A stretch of 5,841 nucleotides of DNA from Firmicutes bacterium UBA5486 (GTDB taxonomy: Bacteria; Bacillota; UBA4882; UBA10575), in the NCBI GenBank assembly GCA_002427045.1, contig DIPO01000075.1:1-5841 (forward strand), given 5' to 3'. Below, piece after piece: positions 1 to 5,029 of the stretch (positions within the stretch are counted from its first letter, which is position 1; the number at the start of each line of letters is the position of its first letter). The translations under genes and the position numbers were made by a program. The notes under the pieces are model-generated. The model searched no databases. It saw nothing but the letters and a program-made list of their open reading frames with translations, and was not told where the DNA came from.

Positions 1-124
1 TCGCGACATCGCAAATAGCTCATTAGCAGAGCCTCTTACCTTGCCAACTTGGCTCTTGTAAAATTAATTTATTGCCCGAGGATTATCAATATCAGTAACT
101 AAGTACAGTGAAATCAGAACTAGC
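1..124. other. Short non-coding edge, no gene seen
   Basis: No supported coding region lies here on either strand. On the minus strand it is the sequence just downstream of the gene remnant that stops at 125. A loose inverted repeat (AGAGCC at about 27-32 pairing with GGCTCT at about 51-56, long loop) and a TCGCGA palindrome at the very edge are visible. Neither has a T-tract that would make it a convincing terminator. Confidence 0.4.
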
Positions 125-370
125 TCATAAAGATAGTAATGGGAACCCTTCAAAATTATTAACTACCTTCATAATTCTTAGGTAATAAAACCTCTCTACA
201 TCCCCTATTCCATATATTGTATTATTATATTCAAAATACATTCTTCCATCATCACCATAATGGGAAAACTCAAAGGTGCAATCATTTGATTCTATATAAT
301 CTAGATCTACAGAATCATAAAAATCATTTACATTAGTTTGTGATTCAAAATATATAAGCTTATAACCTAC
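125..370 (-). pseudogene. 3' remnant of an unidentified gene, joined to truncated IS3
   Basis: About 80 codons of coding-looking sequence end at a TGA at 125-127. The residues (from VGYKLIYFES through FEFSHYGDDGRMYFEY to VVNNFEGFPLLSL) are rich in Tyr, Phe, Asp and Asn, like the AT-rich immunity genes elsewhere in this locus, but I do not recognise the family. Upstream the frame continues out of frame through transposase orfB sequence as far as 472. That apparent 115-residue ORF is therefore a chimera and its first ~35 residues are not part of this gene. The start of the gene is missing. Its position at the end of a chain of Rhs/immunity modules makes a decayed immunity gene the best guess, by context only. 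It could equally be the tail of another toxin. Confidence 0.45.
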
Positions 371-500
371 CAATTCTATTCTTAATAACCGTCTCCCGTT
401 CTCCATCGGGTTCAACCGGGGTATAGTAAAAGCTTGTCCGGTTAACACCCAGCAGCTCGGCTTGCTTGGCAACAGACAATTTATCGTCCTTTGAAACCAG
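360..500 (-). pseudogene. IS3-family transposase OrfB, N-terminal fragment
   Basis: The frame reads VSKDDKLSVAKQAELLGVNR followed by TSFYYTPVEP and VIKNRI. This matches the N-terminus of IS3-family OrfB, where the ELLGxxRxSxYY motif precedes the HTH_21 segment and the rve integrase core. It then runs into a stop at 360-362 after three unrelated residues. OrfB is normally about 270-300 residues and carries the DDE catalytic triad. Fewer than 50 residues survive here and none of the catalytic core, so it cannot transpose. The frame overlaps the end of orfA and is displaced +1 relative to it. The break with foreign sequence lies near 370-374. Confidence 0.8.
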
Positions 501-819
501 ATTTAGTCTCCCAGTCGGGTCCAAGCACTTCTGCAGATTTTTTTTTAAGCCAGTCAACCTCAATTGTGAGTTGACCGACTTTGGCCATTAGCTCCCTGCG
601 TTCTTCATCCATCGCTTTTTCTTTGGCACGGAGCTCCTTTTCCTGCTTGCTTTCGGAGAACACCATTGTTGCATTTTCGAGGAACTCTTTCTTCCAGTTC
701 CTTAGCTGGTTTGGACTAATTTCGTGTTCGGCGGCCAGCTCGCCAAGGGGCTTCTCCTCTCTGAGAAGCTCCAGTACAATCCTAGTCTTGAATTCAGGAG
801 TGAATTGTCGTCTACCCAT
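481..819 (-). CDS. IS3-family transposase OrfA (HTH protein)
   Basis: This 112-residue protein has the usual size and layout of OrfA from IS3-family elements. Residues 1-50 (GRRQFTPEFKTRIVLELL, then ELAAEHEISPNQLRNWKKEF) are the HTH_Tnp_1 helix-turn-helix that binds the IS ends. Residues about 57-95 are a charged, heptad-like coiled coil (leucine-zipper region) used for dimerisation, ending in VDWLKKKSAEVL. The ATG at 817-819 follows an AGAGGG Shine-Dalgarno site about 8 bases upstream, and a promoter with an operator-like palindrome sits just before that. The reading frame is intact, but its partner orfB is truncated. OrfA alone is not catalytic; at most it binds the remaining IS end or represses its own promoter. 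Family identity is confident, the subgroup is not. Confidence 0.9.
   Translation of the reverse strand: MGRRQFTPEFKTRIVLELLREEKPLGELAAEHEISPNQLRNWKKEFLENATMVFSESKQEKELRAKEKAMDEERRELMAKVGQLTIEVDWLKKKSAEVLGPDWETKSGFKGR
538..546 (-). other. A9 homopolymer in orfA (possible frameshift site)
   Basis: The minus strand reads CTT followed by nine A and then TCTG, encoding LKKKS in OrfA. IS3-family elements commonly make an OrfAB fusion by -1 slippage on an A-rich heptamer such as AAAAAAG near the end of orfA. The run is in the right place. However, the recognisable OrfB residues lie in the +1 frame, not -1. Either the tract has gained or lost a base, or OrfB is started independently. Confidence 0.4.
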
Positions 820-837
820 TCGTGAACCCTCTTTTCT

Positions 838-852
838 GACAATCTAATTGTC
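838..852. promoter_or_regulatory. Palindrome at orfA promoter (operator-like)
   Basis: GACAAT and ATTGTC form a perfect 6-base inverted repeat around a 3-base centre. It covers the predicted transcription start, between the -10 box and the orfA Shine-Dalgarno site. By position it could be a repressor site for OrfA or a small 5' hairpin in the mRNA. This function is inferred. Confidence 0.4.
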
Positions 853-857
853 TTTTT

Positions 858-886
858 ATTATATCAGGCTCACTTAGATTTTCGAA
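858..886 (-). promoter_or_regulatory. Predicted promoter of IS3 orfA
   Basis: The minus strand has a perfect TATAAT at 863-858. A weak -35 candidate, TTCGAA, lies exactly 17 bases upstream at 886-881 and matches the consensus at about half its positions. The promoter faces orfA, whose ATG is about 40 bases further on. Confidence 0.5.
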
Positions 887-960
887 ATTTTTGTCTTAAA
901 TCATGGGTACATTATAGTTTTATTGGTTACCCTTGACCCCGTTCTCCTAAAATAAGACCA

Positions 961-2139
961 TTATTCCCCAAAAAACTTTAACCTTCCAAATTTGGAATCC
1001 AGACGTCTAACTAGCTCGGTGCCTTCGGGAACATCACTAACCCATAATGAACGATAGTTTTTTAATTCTTTCTCTGCTTCCTTGTAGTTGCCTTTTTCAA
1101 ATTCAATTAATGCCGCATAATAAGAAGCCTCATCCAACAAAAAGTTCCCTTTTCTATTCGCTTCCTTTAAATCTTCACTGGCTTTTTCTTTTTTATTAAG
1201 CCAATAATAGGCAACTCCTCTCATCGTTTGTAAAGCAAGCTTTTGTTTCTTATCTAATTGATTCTCATCAATTTGTATATTTAACATTTCCTCATGTTTC
1301 CATAAACGATGGTTAATATAAGCGTCTACAAAATCCTCATTATGACGGTATTTATAAATACGATCCATTTTCTTGAATTTGCTAATAAATCCGCCTAAAA
1401 AAACCTTGATATAAAACGGTACCGGTAAACGGTTCACTTTTTTATAATTTCCCCAGTCTTTTTGGATAAAATAATACTCAGCTTGTTTCATATAATAAGC
1501 ATTATAATAGTCTCTATAATCCTTATTATCCTTACAAAATAAATCCAAACCTTCGTCAATAATCTTCTTGGCTTCCTCCATCTTCCCCCAGCCAAAATAG
1601 ACATCGAGCAGATCTAAAGCAGCCAAGTAATCTCCATATGGGGTAATTCTCTTTTCTTTCTCCATATAGAATTTATGATTATACTCGGCCTTTTCGTATT
1701 CTTGAGTTCGAAAATATATTAACCCTAATCGATGCCTTGCTGATAACTCGAAAATTGACCCTTTAAAATTATCTACAAACCTTTCCAAAGATTCAACCGC
1801 TTCTTGATATCTATTTAAATCTGTTAGAAACAATCCTTGTCTTAGATAAAGGTTATCATCACCTGAATAATCAGGATATCTAACAATATATTTATTAATA
1901 AACTCTAAAGCCTTTTCTATTTCACAATGTTGTTCTAATGTAACAATAACACTCCGATATTCTGAGTATATCTTCTTAGGTTCTTCGCTTATCAAGAGTT
2001 CATCTAAGTATTTTTCTACTTGTTCAAAGTTTTTTCCCCGGATTAAACTTCTAATATCTTTGGGTTCTTCTACATAATTAGCTGTAGCGATACCGGACCC
2101 AGTAATGCTTAAAATTATTACTAATATTAATAACCTCAT
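961..2139 (-). CDS. Secreted TPR-repeat protein, candidate immunity to lipase toxin
   Basis: This 392-residue protein begins with a Sec-type signal: a basic residue, a hydrophobic stretch (LLILVIILSITGSG) and a probable cleavage after the ATA motif near residue 20. The rest is helical with TPR-like pairs. The clearest are around residues 97-130 (LNRYQEAVESLERF), 132-162 (LGLIYFRTQEYEKAEYN), 170-205 (VYFGWGKMEEAKKIIDEG) and 305-372 (AYYWLNKKEKASEDLKEA, FEKGNYKEAEKELKNY). TPR folds mediate protein binding and have no catalytic role. The ATG at 2139 was chosen; a TTG at 2142 directly before it is also usable, since AGGTGG sits 6 bases before the TTG and 9 before the ATG. The gene starts 42 bases after the stop of the lipase-like Rhs tail, the usual place of an immunity gene. 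I infer that it binds and blocks that toxin outside the cytoplasm. No family name is claimed. Confidence 0.75.
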   Translation of the reverse strand: MRLLILVIILSITGSGIATANYVEEPKDIRSLIRGKNFEQVEKYLDELLISEEPKKIYSEYRSVIVTLEQHCEIEKALEFINKYIVRYPDYSGDDNLYLRQGLFLTDLNRYQEAVESLERFVDNFKGSIFELSARHRLGLIYFRTQEYEKAEYNHKFYMEKEKRITPYGDYLAALDLLDVYFGWGKMEEAKKIIDEGLDLFCKDNKDYRDYYNAYYMKQAEYYFIQKDWGNYKKVNRLPVPFYIKVFLGGFISKFKKMDRIYKYRHNEDFVDAYINHRLWKHEEMLNIQIDENQLDKKQKLALQTMRGVAYYWLNKKEKASEDLKEANRKGNFLLDEASYYAALIEFEKGNYKEAEKELKNYRSLWVSDVPEGTELVRRLDSKFGRLKFFGE

Positions 2140-2148
2140 CAATTAAAA

Positions 2149-2154
2149 CCACCT
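2149..2154 (-). promoter_or_regulatory. Ribosome binding site of the TPR gene
   Basis: AGGTGG on the minus strand differs from the ideal AGGAGG at one base. It is placed to serve either the TTG at 2142 or the ATG at 2139. Its strength suggests the immunity gene can be translated independently of the broken Rhs gene upstream. Confidence 0.6.
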
Positions 2155-2181
2155 GCCTGATCTTAATTTCTATTTCTACTA

Positions 2182-2913
2182 TTAGCTACATTCTTTAAGA
2201 GCATATGTATCTGGTTGTTGATTACCTACTTCTGGCAACCATGTGTTATAGCAATCTGGGTTTTGATAATAGACACTGTGATTATCAGTAAAGAACGCTA
2301 CAGGATCAGGCCCAAATATTCCTTTTGTAGGGTAATACGTCATTCCAACATAAGAATACTTTATATTATTAGCATTCTTATATGTTCTGCCGGATGGTCC
2401 GGTTTCACCGATACCTGGTATATTTATTGCTCCTCCGCCAATACTCTGTGTCGCATCATAAGGATTGTATATATTCGTATGGCTACCGAAATTTTTACCG
2501 CTTAGTTGATAGTCACCCCTTACTGGGGTGCCCATTGTGATTAAATTGTCAACTTTTATTCCCTCGTCAGCAAGCATATTACTGGCCTTAATGGCTACAT
2601 TACCACCATGGCTATGCCCTACCAGGTTTATAGGACCATCCGGGTTTTCTTCTGTATATGCTACGATTTCCTTAACTAGTACTTTTGCTGCTTCTGTTCT
2701 TGCAGTGCGTGTATTTCCTCCCGACCACTCGAATCTGGTTGTAGTATCATTGAGTTGAGCACTGACCGCTTCTTCAAACTCTTGGGAAAATCTTTCTGGA
2801 CTACTAAATGTTCCATGGATTATCCAAGTTTCAAGCCCCCACAAATCCACCCAATTCACTGGATCCGATCCACAATATTGGCAATTAATCGGATCTTCGG
2901 TCATCCAACGCAT
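2182..2913 (-). CDS. Rhs C-terminal module with alpha/beta-hydrolase (lipase-like) toxin domain
   Basis: The first 27 residues are the end of the Rhs core (MRWMTEDPIN, then YCGSDPVNWVDLWGL), followed at once by a lipase-like domain. Visible elements are an IIHGTF strand and oxyanion loop at 31-36, the nucleophile elbow GHSHGG at 99-104 with catalytic Ser101, a likely acid Asp153 (NPYDAT) and a likely His212 (DNHSVYY). The order and spacing fit a Ser-Asp-His hydrolase, so a lipase or phospholipase acting on membranes is likely; the substrate is unknown. The frame stays open upstream to 2988, giving KRYESETGVYSFAYRDYNP of the core, before a TAA at 2989-2991. The ATG at 2913 is internal to the core and has no Shine-Dalgarno site. 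It is therefore probably a silent displaced tail, usable only after recombination onto an intact Rhs gene. About five residues (KDGLN region) are missing in frame compared with the other core copies. The TPR gene downstream is its probable immunity partner. Confidence 0.75.
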   Translation of the reverse strand: MRWMTEDPINCQYCGSDPVNWVDLWGLETWIIHGTFSSPERFSQEFEEAVSAQLNDTTTRFEWSGGNTRTARTEAAKVLVKEIVAYTEENPDGPINLVGHSHGGNVAIKASNMLADEGIKVDNLITMGTPVRGDYQLSGKNFGSHTNIYNPYDATQSIGGGAINIPGIGETGPSGRTYKNANNIKYSYVGMTYYPTKGIFGPDPVAFFTDNHSVYYQNPDCYNTWLPEVGNQQPDTYALKECS

Positions 2914-2979
2914 GCTTCGAGGGTTGTAGTCCCGATATGCAAAGGAGTAAACCCCCGTCTCCGACTCATACCGTTTTTC
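2833..2979 (-). repeat. Rhs core repeat, copy 3 (partial)
   Basis: This segment encodes KRYESETGVYSFAYRDYNP through NPVNWVDLWGL. It aligns with the copies at 4135-4368 and 5608-5841, sharing runs such as CCGGAT/GGATCCG and CAATACTGG-like words. It is shorter upstream, starting at the deletion joint near 2979, and has a 15-base in-frame loss in the DPIKDGLNWY stretch. Confidence 0.8.
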
Positions 2980-3280
2980 TCGCGGCGATTATTCGATTCT
3001 CCGGACTATACTCATAATCCGCATAAGAGGCGCCAAGTTCCTCCCGGAGCAGATTACCGTTTGAATCATACTGGTAGCTCCGATTCCCAGCTTGTAACAG
3101 TTGGTTACTTGCGTTGTATGTACAATTGATCTCGCCCCAACCGTTCTTTTTGTTGATTACATTCCCATTGGGATCATAGGTAAACTTCTCTCCCCAGTAT
3201 CCTTTACCCCAGAAGTTAAGTCCTCCGCCTCGCTGTTGGATCTGCCGGTACAAGCTTTCCAGTATTTCCATATTCATCAT
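2966..3280 (-). pseudogene. Rhs YD-repeat fragment (middle part of broken Rhs)
   Basis: The frame carries YD repeats: FTYDPNGNVINKKNGWG, CTYNASNQLLQAGN, YQYDSNGNLLREE and YEYSPENRIIAARK. These repeats normally build the beta-helical shell that encloses the toxin. The frame ends at a TGA (2966-2968) just after AARKTV, inside sequence whose other frame reads KRYESETGVYS. Roughly a hundred residues of core that normally separate these motifs, including the YYHKD and YDVYG segments, are absent. The apparent N-terminal residues (MMNMEILE) are out-of-frame overlap with the preceding fragment, not a real start. Confidence 0.8.
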
Positions 3281-3449
3281 AATCGTAGGTAATAATATTC
3301 CCTTTTTGGTCAGTCTCGCTGATAAGCAGTCCGTATTGGTTATAGGTAAAACTGCTTTGGATCCCGTCGGGGTAGCTGATTTGAGTTAGATTGCCATTTT
3401 GGTCATAATTGTACCAGGTGGTATTTCCTGCTTTGTGAAAGAAGAGCAT
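3216..3449 (-). pseudogene. Rhs YD-repeat fragment (upstream part of broken Rhs)
   Basis: The fragment contains WYNYDQNGNLTQISYPDG, FTYNQYGLLISETDQKGN and ITYDYDEYGN, which are typical YD repeats. It opens with an ATG immediately preceded in frame by TAA, and the first residues (MLFFHKAG) sit in a palindromic stretch that is not Rhs sequence. Rhs coding therefore begins near 3440 by a break rather than by a gene start. The frame is lost near 3250-3280, where the middle fragment takes over in the next frame. The thousand or more residues that precede this in a full Rhs protein are missing. Confidence 0.8.
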
Positions 3450-3572
3450 TTAACTTGCCACGTTCGTACGAAATAACATCGCTCTTACCGAGGTGAAATC
3501 GGTAAATTGCACTTAATATCATTAATCATAAATGTAATTTAATTTTCAAGCATATTAGTTAGATCAAAATAA
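3450..3572. other. Spacer with palindromes at the Rhs breakpoint
   Basis: This is 123 bases between the lipoprotein stop and the start of the Rhs remnant. It holds a perfect 10-base palindrome TTCGTACGAA at 3463-3472 and a 7-base inverted repeat at 3485-3505. An AAGAGC/GCTCTT pair (3442-3447 with 3481-3486) brackets the palindrome. The part near the lipoprotein gene (3507-3572) is plain AT-rich DNA. No promoter or T-tract terminator is convincing. Confidence 0.5.
3485..3505. repeat. Inverted repeat TTACCGA-N7-TCGGTAA
   Basis: Two perfectly complementary 7-base arms flank a 7-base loop (GGTGAAA). No run of T follows on the minus strand, so it is not a standard intrinsic terminator. It may be the end of a mobile or recombining unit. 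Confidence 0.5.
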
Positions 3573-4070
3573 TCAAATGTTATAAAGTTCTAACCCTACC
3601 TCAGTAACTATTTCATTTATTATTGGTAAAGGGCAAAACCTATAATTACCAATTAAATATTTCTTTATAAGTTTTAAATCTTGAATTTGAGACTGTTTGT
3701 GTTTTTGCATTAAATCGCGGTTTACATAACTTTTTTGAATATATAAATATCCACTCTTTGGATCATAAATGAAACTAGCTATATTTGAAAGCCCAAATAC
3801 AATGTTATTAGGTTTATTAATCAGTTTACTTGTTTCACTTTGTGGAAGTTCTGTTAAATCCGTTCCATCCCTAATAGCCTTTCTTAAATTTTCTATCTGT
3901 TTTGCATTTAAATATTTGTTCTCCGGCTTACTAAAGATTACTACTCTGTCTACATCCTTAAAAAGCCTTTGTTCAATTATTTTAAGATCTATTTCATTAT
4001 TAAAACTACATCCAGAGAAGAACATTAAGGATATTACTAGAATAAAATAAATGATACCTGGACAGCTCAT
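3573..4070 (-). CDS. Small lipoprotein, candidate immunity protein of a lost Rhs toxin
   Basis: The 165-residue product begins with a hydrophobic segment (IIYFILVISLMFF) ending in the lipobox FSGC, with Cys21 as the acylation site. It should be anchored to the outer face of the membrane. The mature part has no domain I recognise. It looks alpha/beta, with FKDVDRVVIFSKPENKYLNA early and a lysine-rich helix (MQKHKQSQIQDLKLIKKYL) late. The ATG at 4070 is supported by AGGGGG seven bases upstream. Unusually, no Lys or Arg precedes the hydrophobic segment, whereas the out-of-frame ATG at 4077 would give MKN. A small indel near the start is possible. The gene lies 28 bases after a displaced Rhs core that has no toxin, so it is best read as an orphan immunity gene. 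This is inferred from context and from the lipid anchor. Confidence 0.7.
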   Translation of the reverse strand: MSCPGIIYFILVISLMFFSGCSFNNEIDLKIIEQRLFKDVDRVVIFSKPENKYLNAKQIENLRKAIRDGTDLTELPQSETSKLINKPNNIVFGLSNIASFIYDPKSGYLYIQKSYVNRDLMQKHKQSQIQDLKLIKKYLIGNYRFCPLPIINEIVTEVGLELYNI

Positions 4071-4077
4071 TTTTCAT

Positions 4078-4083
4078 CCCCCT
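4078..4083 (-). promoter_or_regulatory. Ribosome binding site of the lipoprotein gene
   Basis: AGGGGG on the minus strand is seven bases before the ATG at 4070. This spacing selects that start rather than the out-of-frame ATG at 4077, which would be only one base away. Confidence 0.55.
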
Positions 4084-4098
4084 TTTTCTAGCATCATT

Positions 4099-4458
4099 TT
4101 ATGGATTTACAGTTTGTTTATTTACTCCACATAGTAGTCCTAACAAATCCACCCAATTCACCGGATCCGCCCCACAATACTGGTACCAATTCAGCCCATC
4201 CTTAATTGGGTCGGGGGTCATCCACCGCATGCTCCAAGGATTATAGTCCCTAAAGGCAAAAGAGTAAACCCCCGTCTCCGGTTCATACCGTTTACCGGTA
4301 AACCCATACGGATTACCGCCCATCCCAGCTAAACCATGGTCAAACTTCCCGTTATAAGCAACCCCATAAACATCGTATTCATACCTCTCCACCACTTGCC
4401 CGTTATGCCCAGTAAGCATAACCACCAAACCTAAGACATCCTTGTGATAAAAAGTCAC
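4099..4458 (-). CDS. Displaced Rhs core fragment without a toxin domain
   Basis: The frame holds FYHKDVLGLVVMLTGHNGQ, VERYEYDVYG, NPYGFTGKRYEPETGVYSF, DYNPWSMRWMTPDPIKDG and ADPVNWVDLLGL. This is the conserved Rhs repeat-associated core that ends the shell and contains the autocleavage region. After DLLGL only eleven residues (LCGVNKQTVNP) remain before TAA, so no toxin domain is encoded. A GTG at 4458 is the first conventional start. The frame is open to 4494 (after a TGA at 4495-4497) with further Rhs-like residues and no ATG, so the fragment may be untranslated. Compared with the usual HKDxLGSVVxLTD, it reads GLVVMLTG, consistent with drift. It lies between the immunity gene of the M15 toxin and an orphan lipoprotein. 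Confidence 0.75.
   Translation of the reverse strand: MTFYHKDVLGLVVMLTGHNGQVVERYEYDVYGVAYNGKFDHGLAGMGGNPYGFTGKRYEPETGVYSFAFRDYNPWSMRWMTPDPIKDGLNWYQYCGADPVNWVDLLGLLCGVNKQTVNP
4135..4368 (-). repeat. Rhs core repeat, copy 2
   Basis: This copy aligns base for base, without gaps, with 5608-5841 at a constant offset of 1473. It includes a long identical run around 4177-4222 (CAATACTGGTACCAATTCAG onward) and another around 4324-4368. Differences are mostly at third codon positions. The repeat probably continues upstream, but copy 1 is cut by the window edge. Confidence 0.9.
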
Positions 4459-4513
4459 ATCCTTTAAGGGGTCAATTATAACAGGAATAATACCTCATAT
4501 ACTTGCAGATCTA

Positions 4514-5029
4514 CTACTCCTCCAAAGGTAGCCATTCCATAAAGTCACTATCCAATCCATCGTATTTCCATTGAGTCCCTTCTTTTATAAAAAAGTATCT
4601 CTCTTTTACTAAAGTGTCCTGTCCCTCAAGATTAGTTTTCGAAATAAGGTCTACTTGATATTTTTCCTCTGATATTTTTTGAATGTTTAATATTTCTATA
4701 TATTCACACTTCGTTCTATCCGAAATTTCTTCCATATGGATTCCATACTCTTGTGCACTATTTATATCCGGGAAATGTTTACTCAAATATCCCTTTGATA
4801 AATAATTGTAAATATTATCATAATCTAAAGTGCTATCTAATCTTAAAAACTCGGATAACTGGCTTTTAAATTCTAAATCAACTATTATATTAGATTCTGT
4901 TTCGGAAACCTGTTTATCTTTTGAGCCGATCGCTATTACTATATTATTTTTTGAAACCGAAGAATTTATATCTATAAACAGACTAACGGCTATTATAAAT
5001 ATTAGAAATACCCTTTTATTTTCTACCAT
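4514..5029 (-). CDS. Exported protein, candidate immunity to the M15-type Rhs toxin
   Basis: The 171-residue product has a basic N-region (MVENKR), a hydrophobic core (VFLIFIIAVSLFI) and a plausible signal cleavage near residues 22-27. The mature protein has an early helical part (YDNIYNYLSKGYLSKHFPDI) and then alternating strands (CEYIEILNIQKI, KYQVDLISKTNL, VKERYFFIKEGTQWKYDGL). This layout resembles an NTF2-like or cystatin-like fold, but I claim no family. The ATG overlaps the toxin stop (ATGGTAG, 7 bases), with GGGAG nine bases upstream inside the toxin gene, so the two are translationally coupled. Export fits a partner that attacks the cell wall. The gene ends in tandem stops, TAG TAG. 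Its base composition is visibly more AT-rich than the Rhs core beside it. Confidence 0.75.
   Translation of the reverse strand: MVENKRVFLIFIIAVSLFIDINSSVSKNNIVIAIGSKDKQVSETESNIIVDLEFKSQLSEFLRLDSTLDYDNIYNYLSKGYLSKHFPDINSAQEYGIHMEEISDRTKCEYIEILNIQKISEEKYQVDLISKTNLEGQDTLVKERYFFIKEGTQWKYDGLDSDFMEWLPLEE

Larger units (their letters stand above)
372..911 (-). mobile_element. Truncated IS3-family insertion sequence
   Basis: The element contains its promoter, orfA and the first part of orfB, and then stops abruptly at about 372. The outer (left) end is probably the TG at 911, where the minus strand reads TGTACCCATGATTTAAGACA, in keeping with the TG...CA ends of this family. An alternative end at about 959, beginning TGGTCTTATTTTAGGAGAAC, cannot be excluded. 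The other terminal repeat is missing, so no target-site duplication can be checked. A full element would be about 1.2-1.5 kb. The copy lies directly downstream of the TPR gene and is fused on its broken side to an unrelated gene end, so a deletion followed insertion. Confidence 0.75.

Noticed and set aside
27..56. AGAGCC/GGCTCT inverted repeat as a terminator
   Set aside because: The loop is long (about 18 bases) and no T-run follows on either strand.
1..60. Words shared between 1-60 and 3441-3510 (CTCTTACC, CTTGCCA, GCGATGT) as copies of one mobile-element end
   Set aside because: The words are short and their spacing differs between the sites, so chance cannot be excluded by eye. A pairwise alignment would decide.
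125..472. A single 115-residue gene spanning 125-472
   Set aside because: The first ~35 residues are antisense-free but out-of-frame translation of IS3 orfB, whose real frame (SFYYTPVEP) is recognisable. Only the part after about 370 is plausible coding.
2215..3292. Several plus-strand open frames opposite the lipase and YD-repeat regions
   Set aside because: They are complementary shadows of recognisable minus-strand Rhs and lipase sequence, have no Shine-Dalgarno sites and encode no recognisable motif.
3440..3520. A minus-strand open frame reading IYRFHLGKSDVISYERGK across the spacer
   Set aside because: It is under 45 codons, has no start with a ribosome binding site, runs into Rhs sequence in the wrong frame and matches nothing I recognise.
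4475..4503. TATAAT at 4480-4475 as a promoter for the displaced Rhs fragment
   Set aside because: The -10 match is perfect, but the hexamer 17 bases upstream (AGTATA) is not -35-like, and the stretch may simply be core coding sequence (PVIIDPL).
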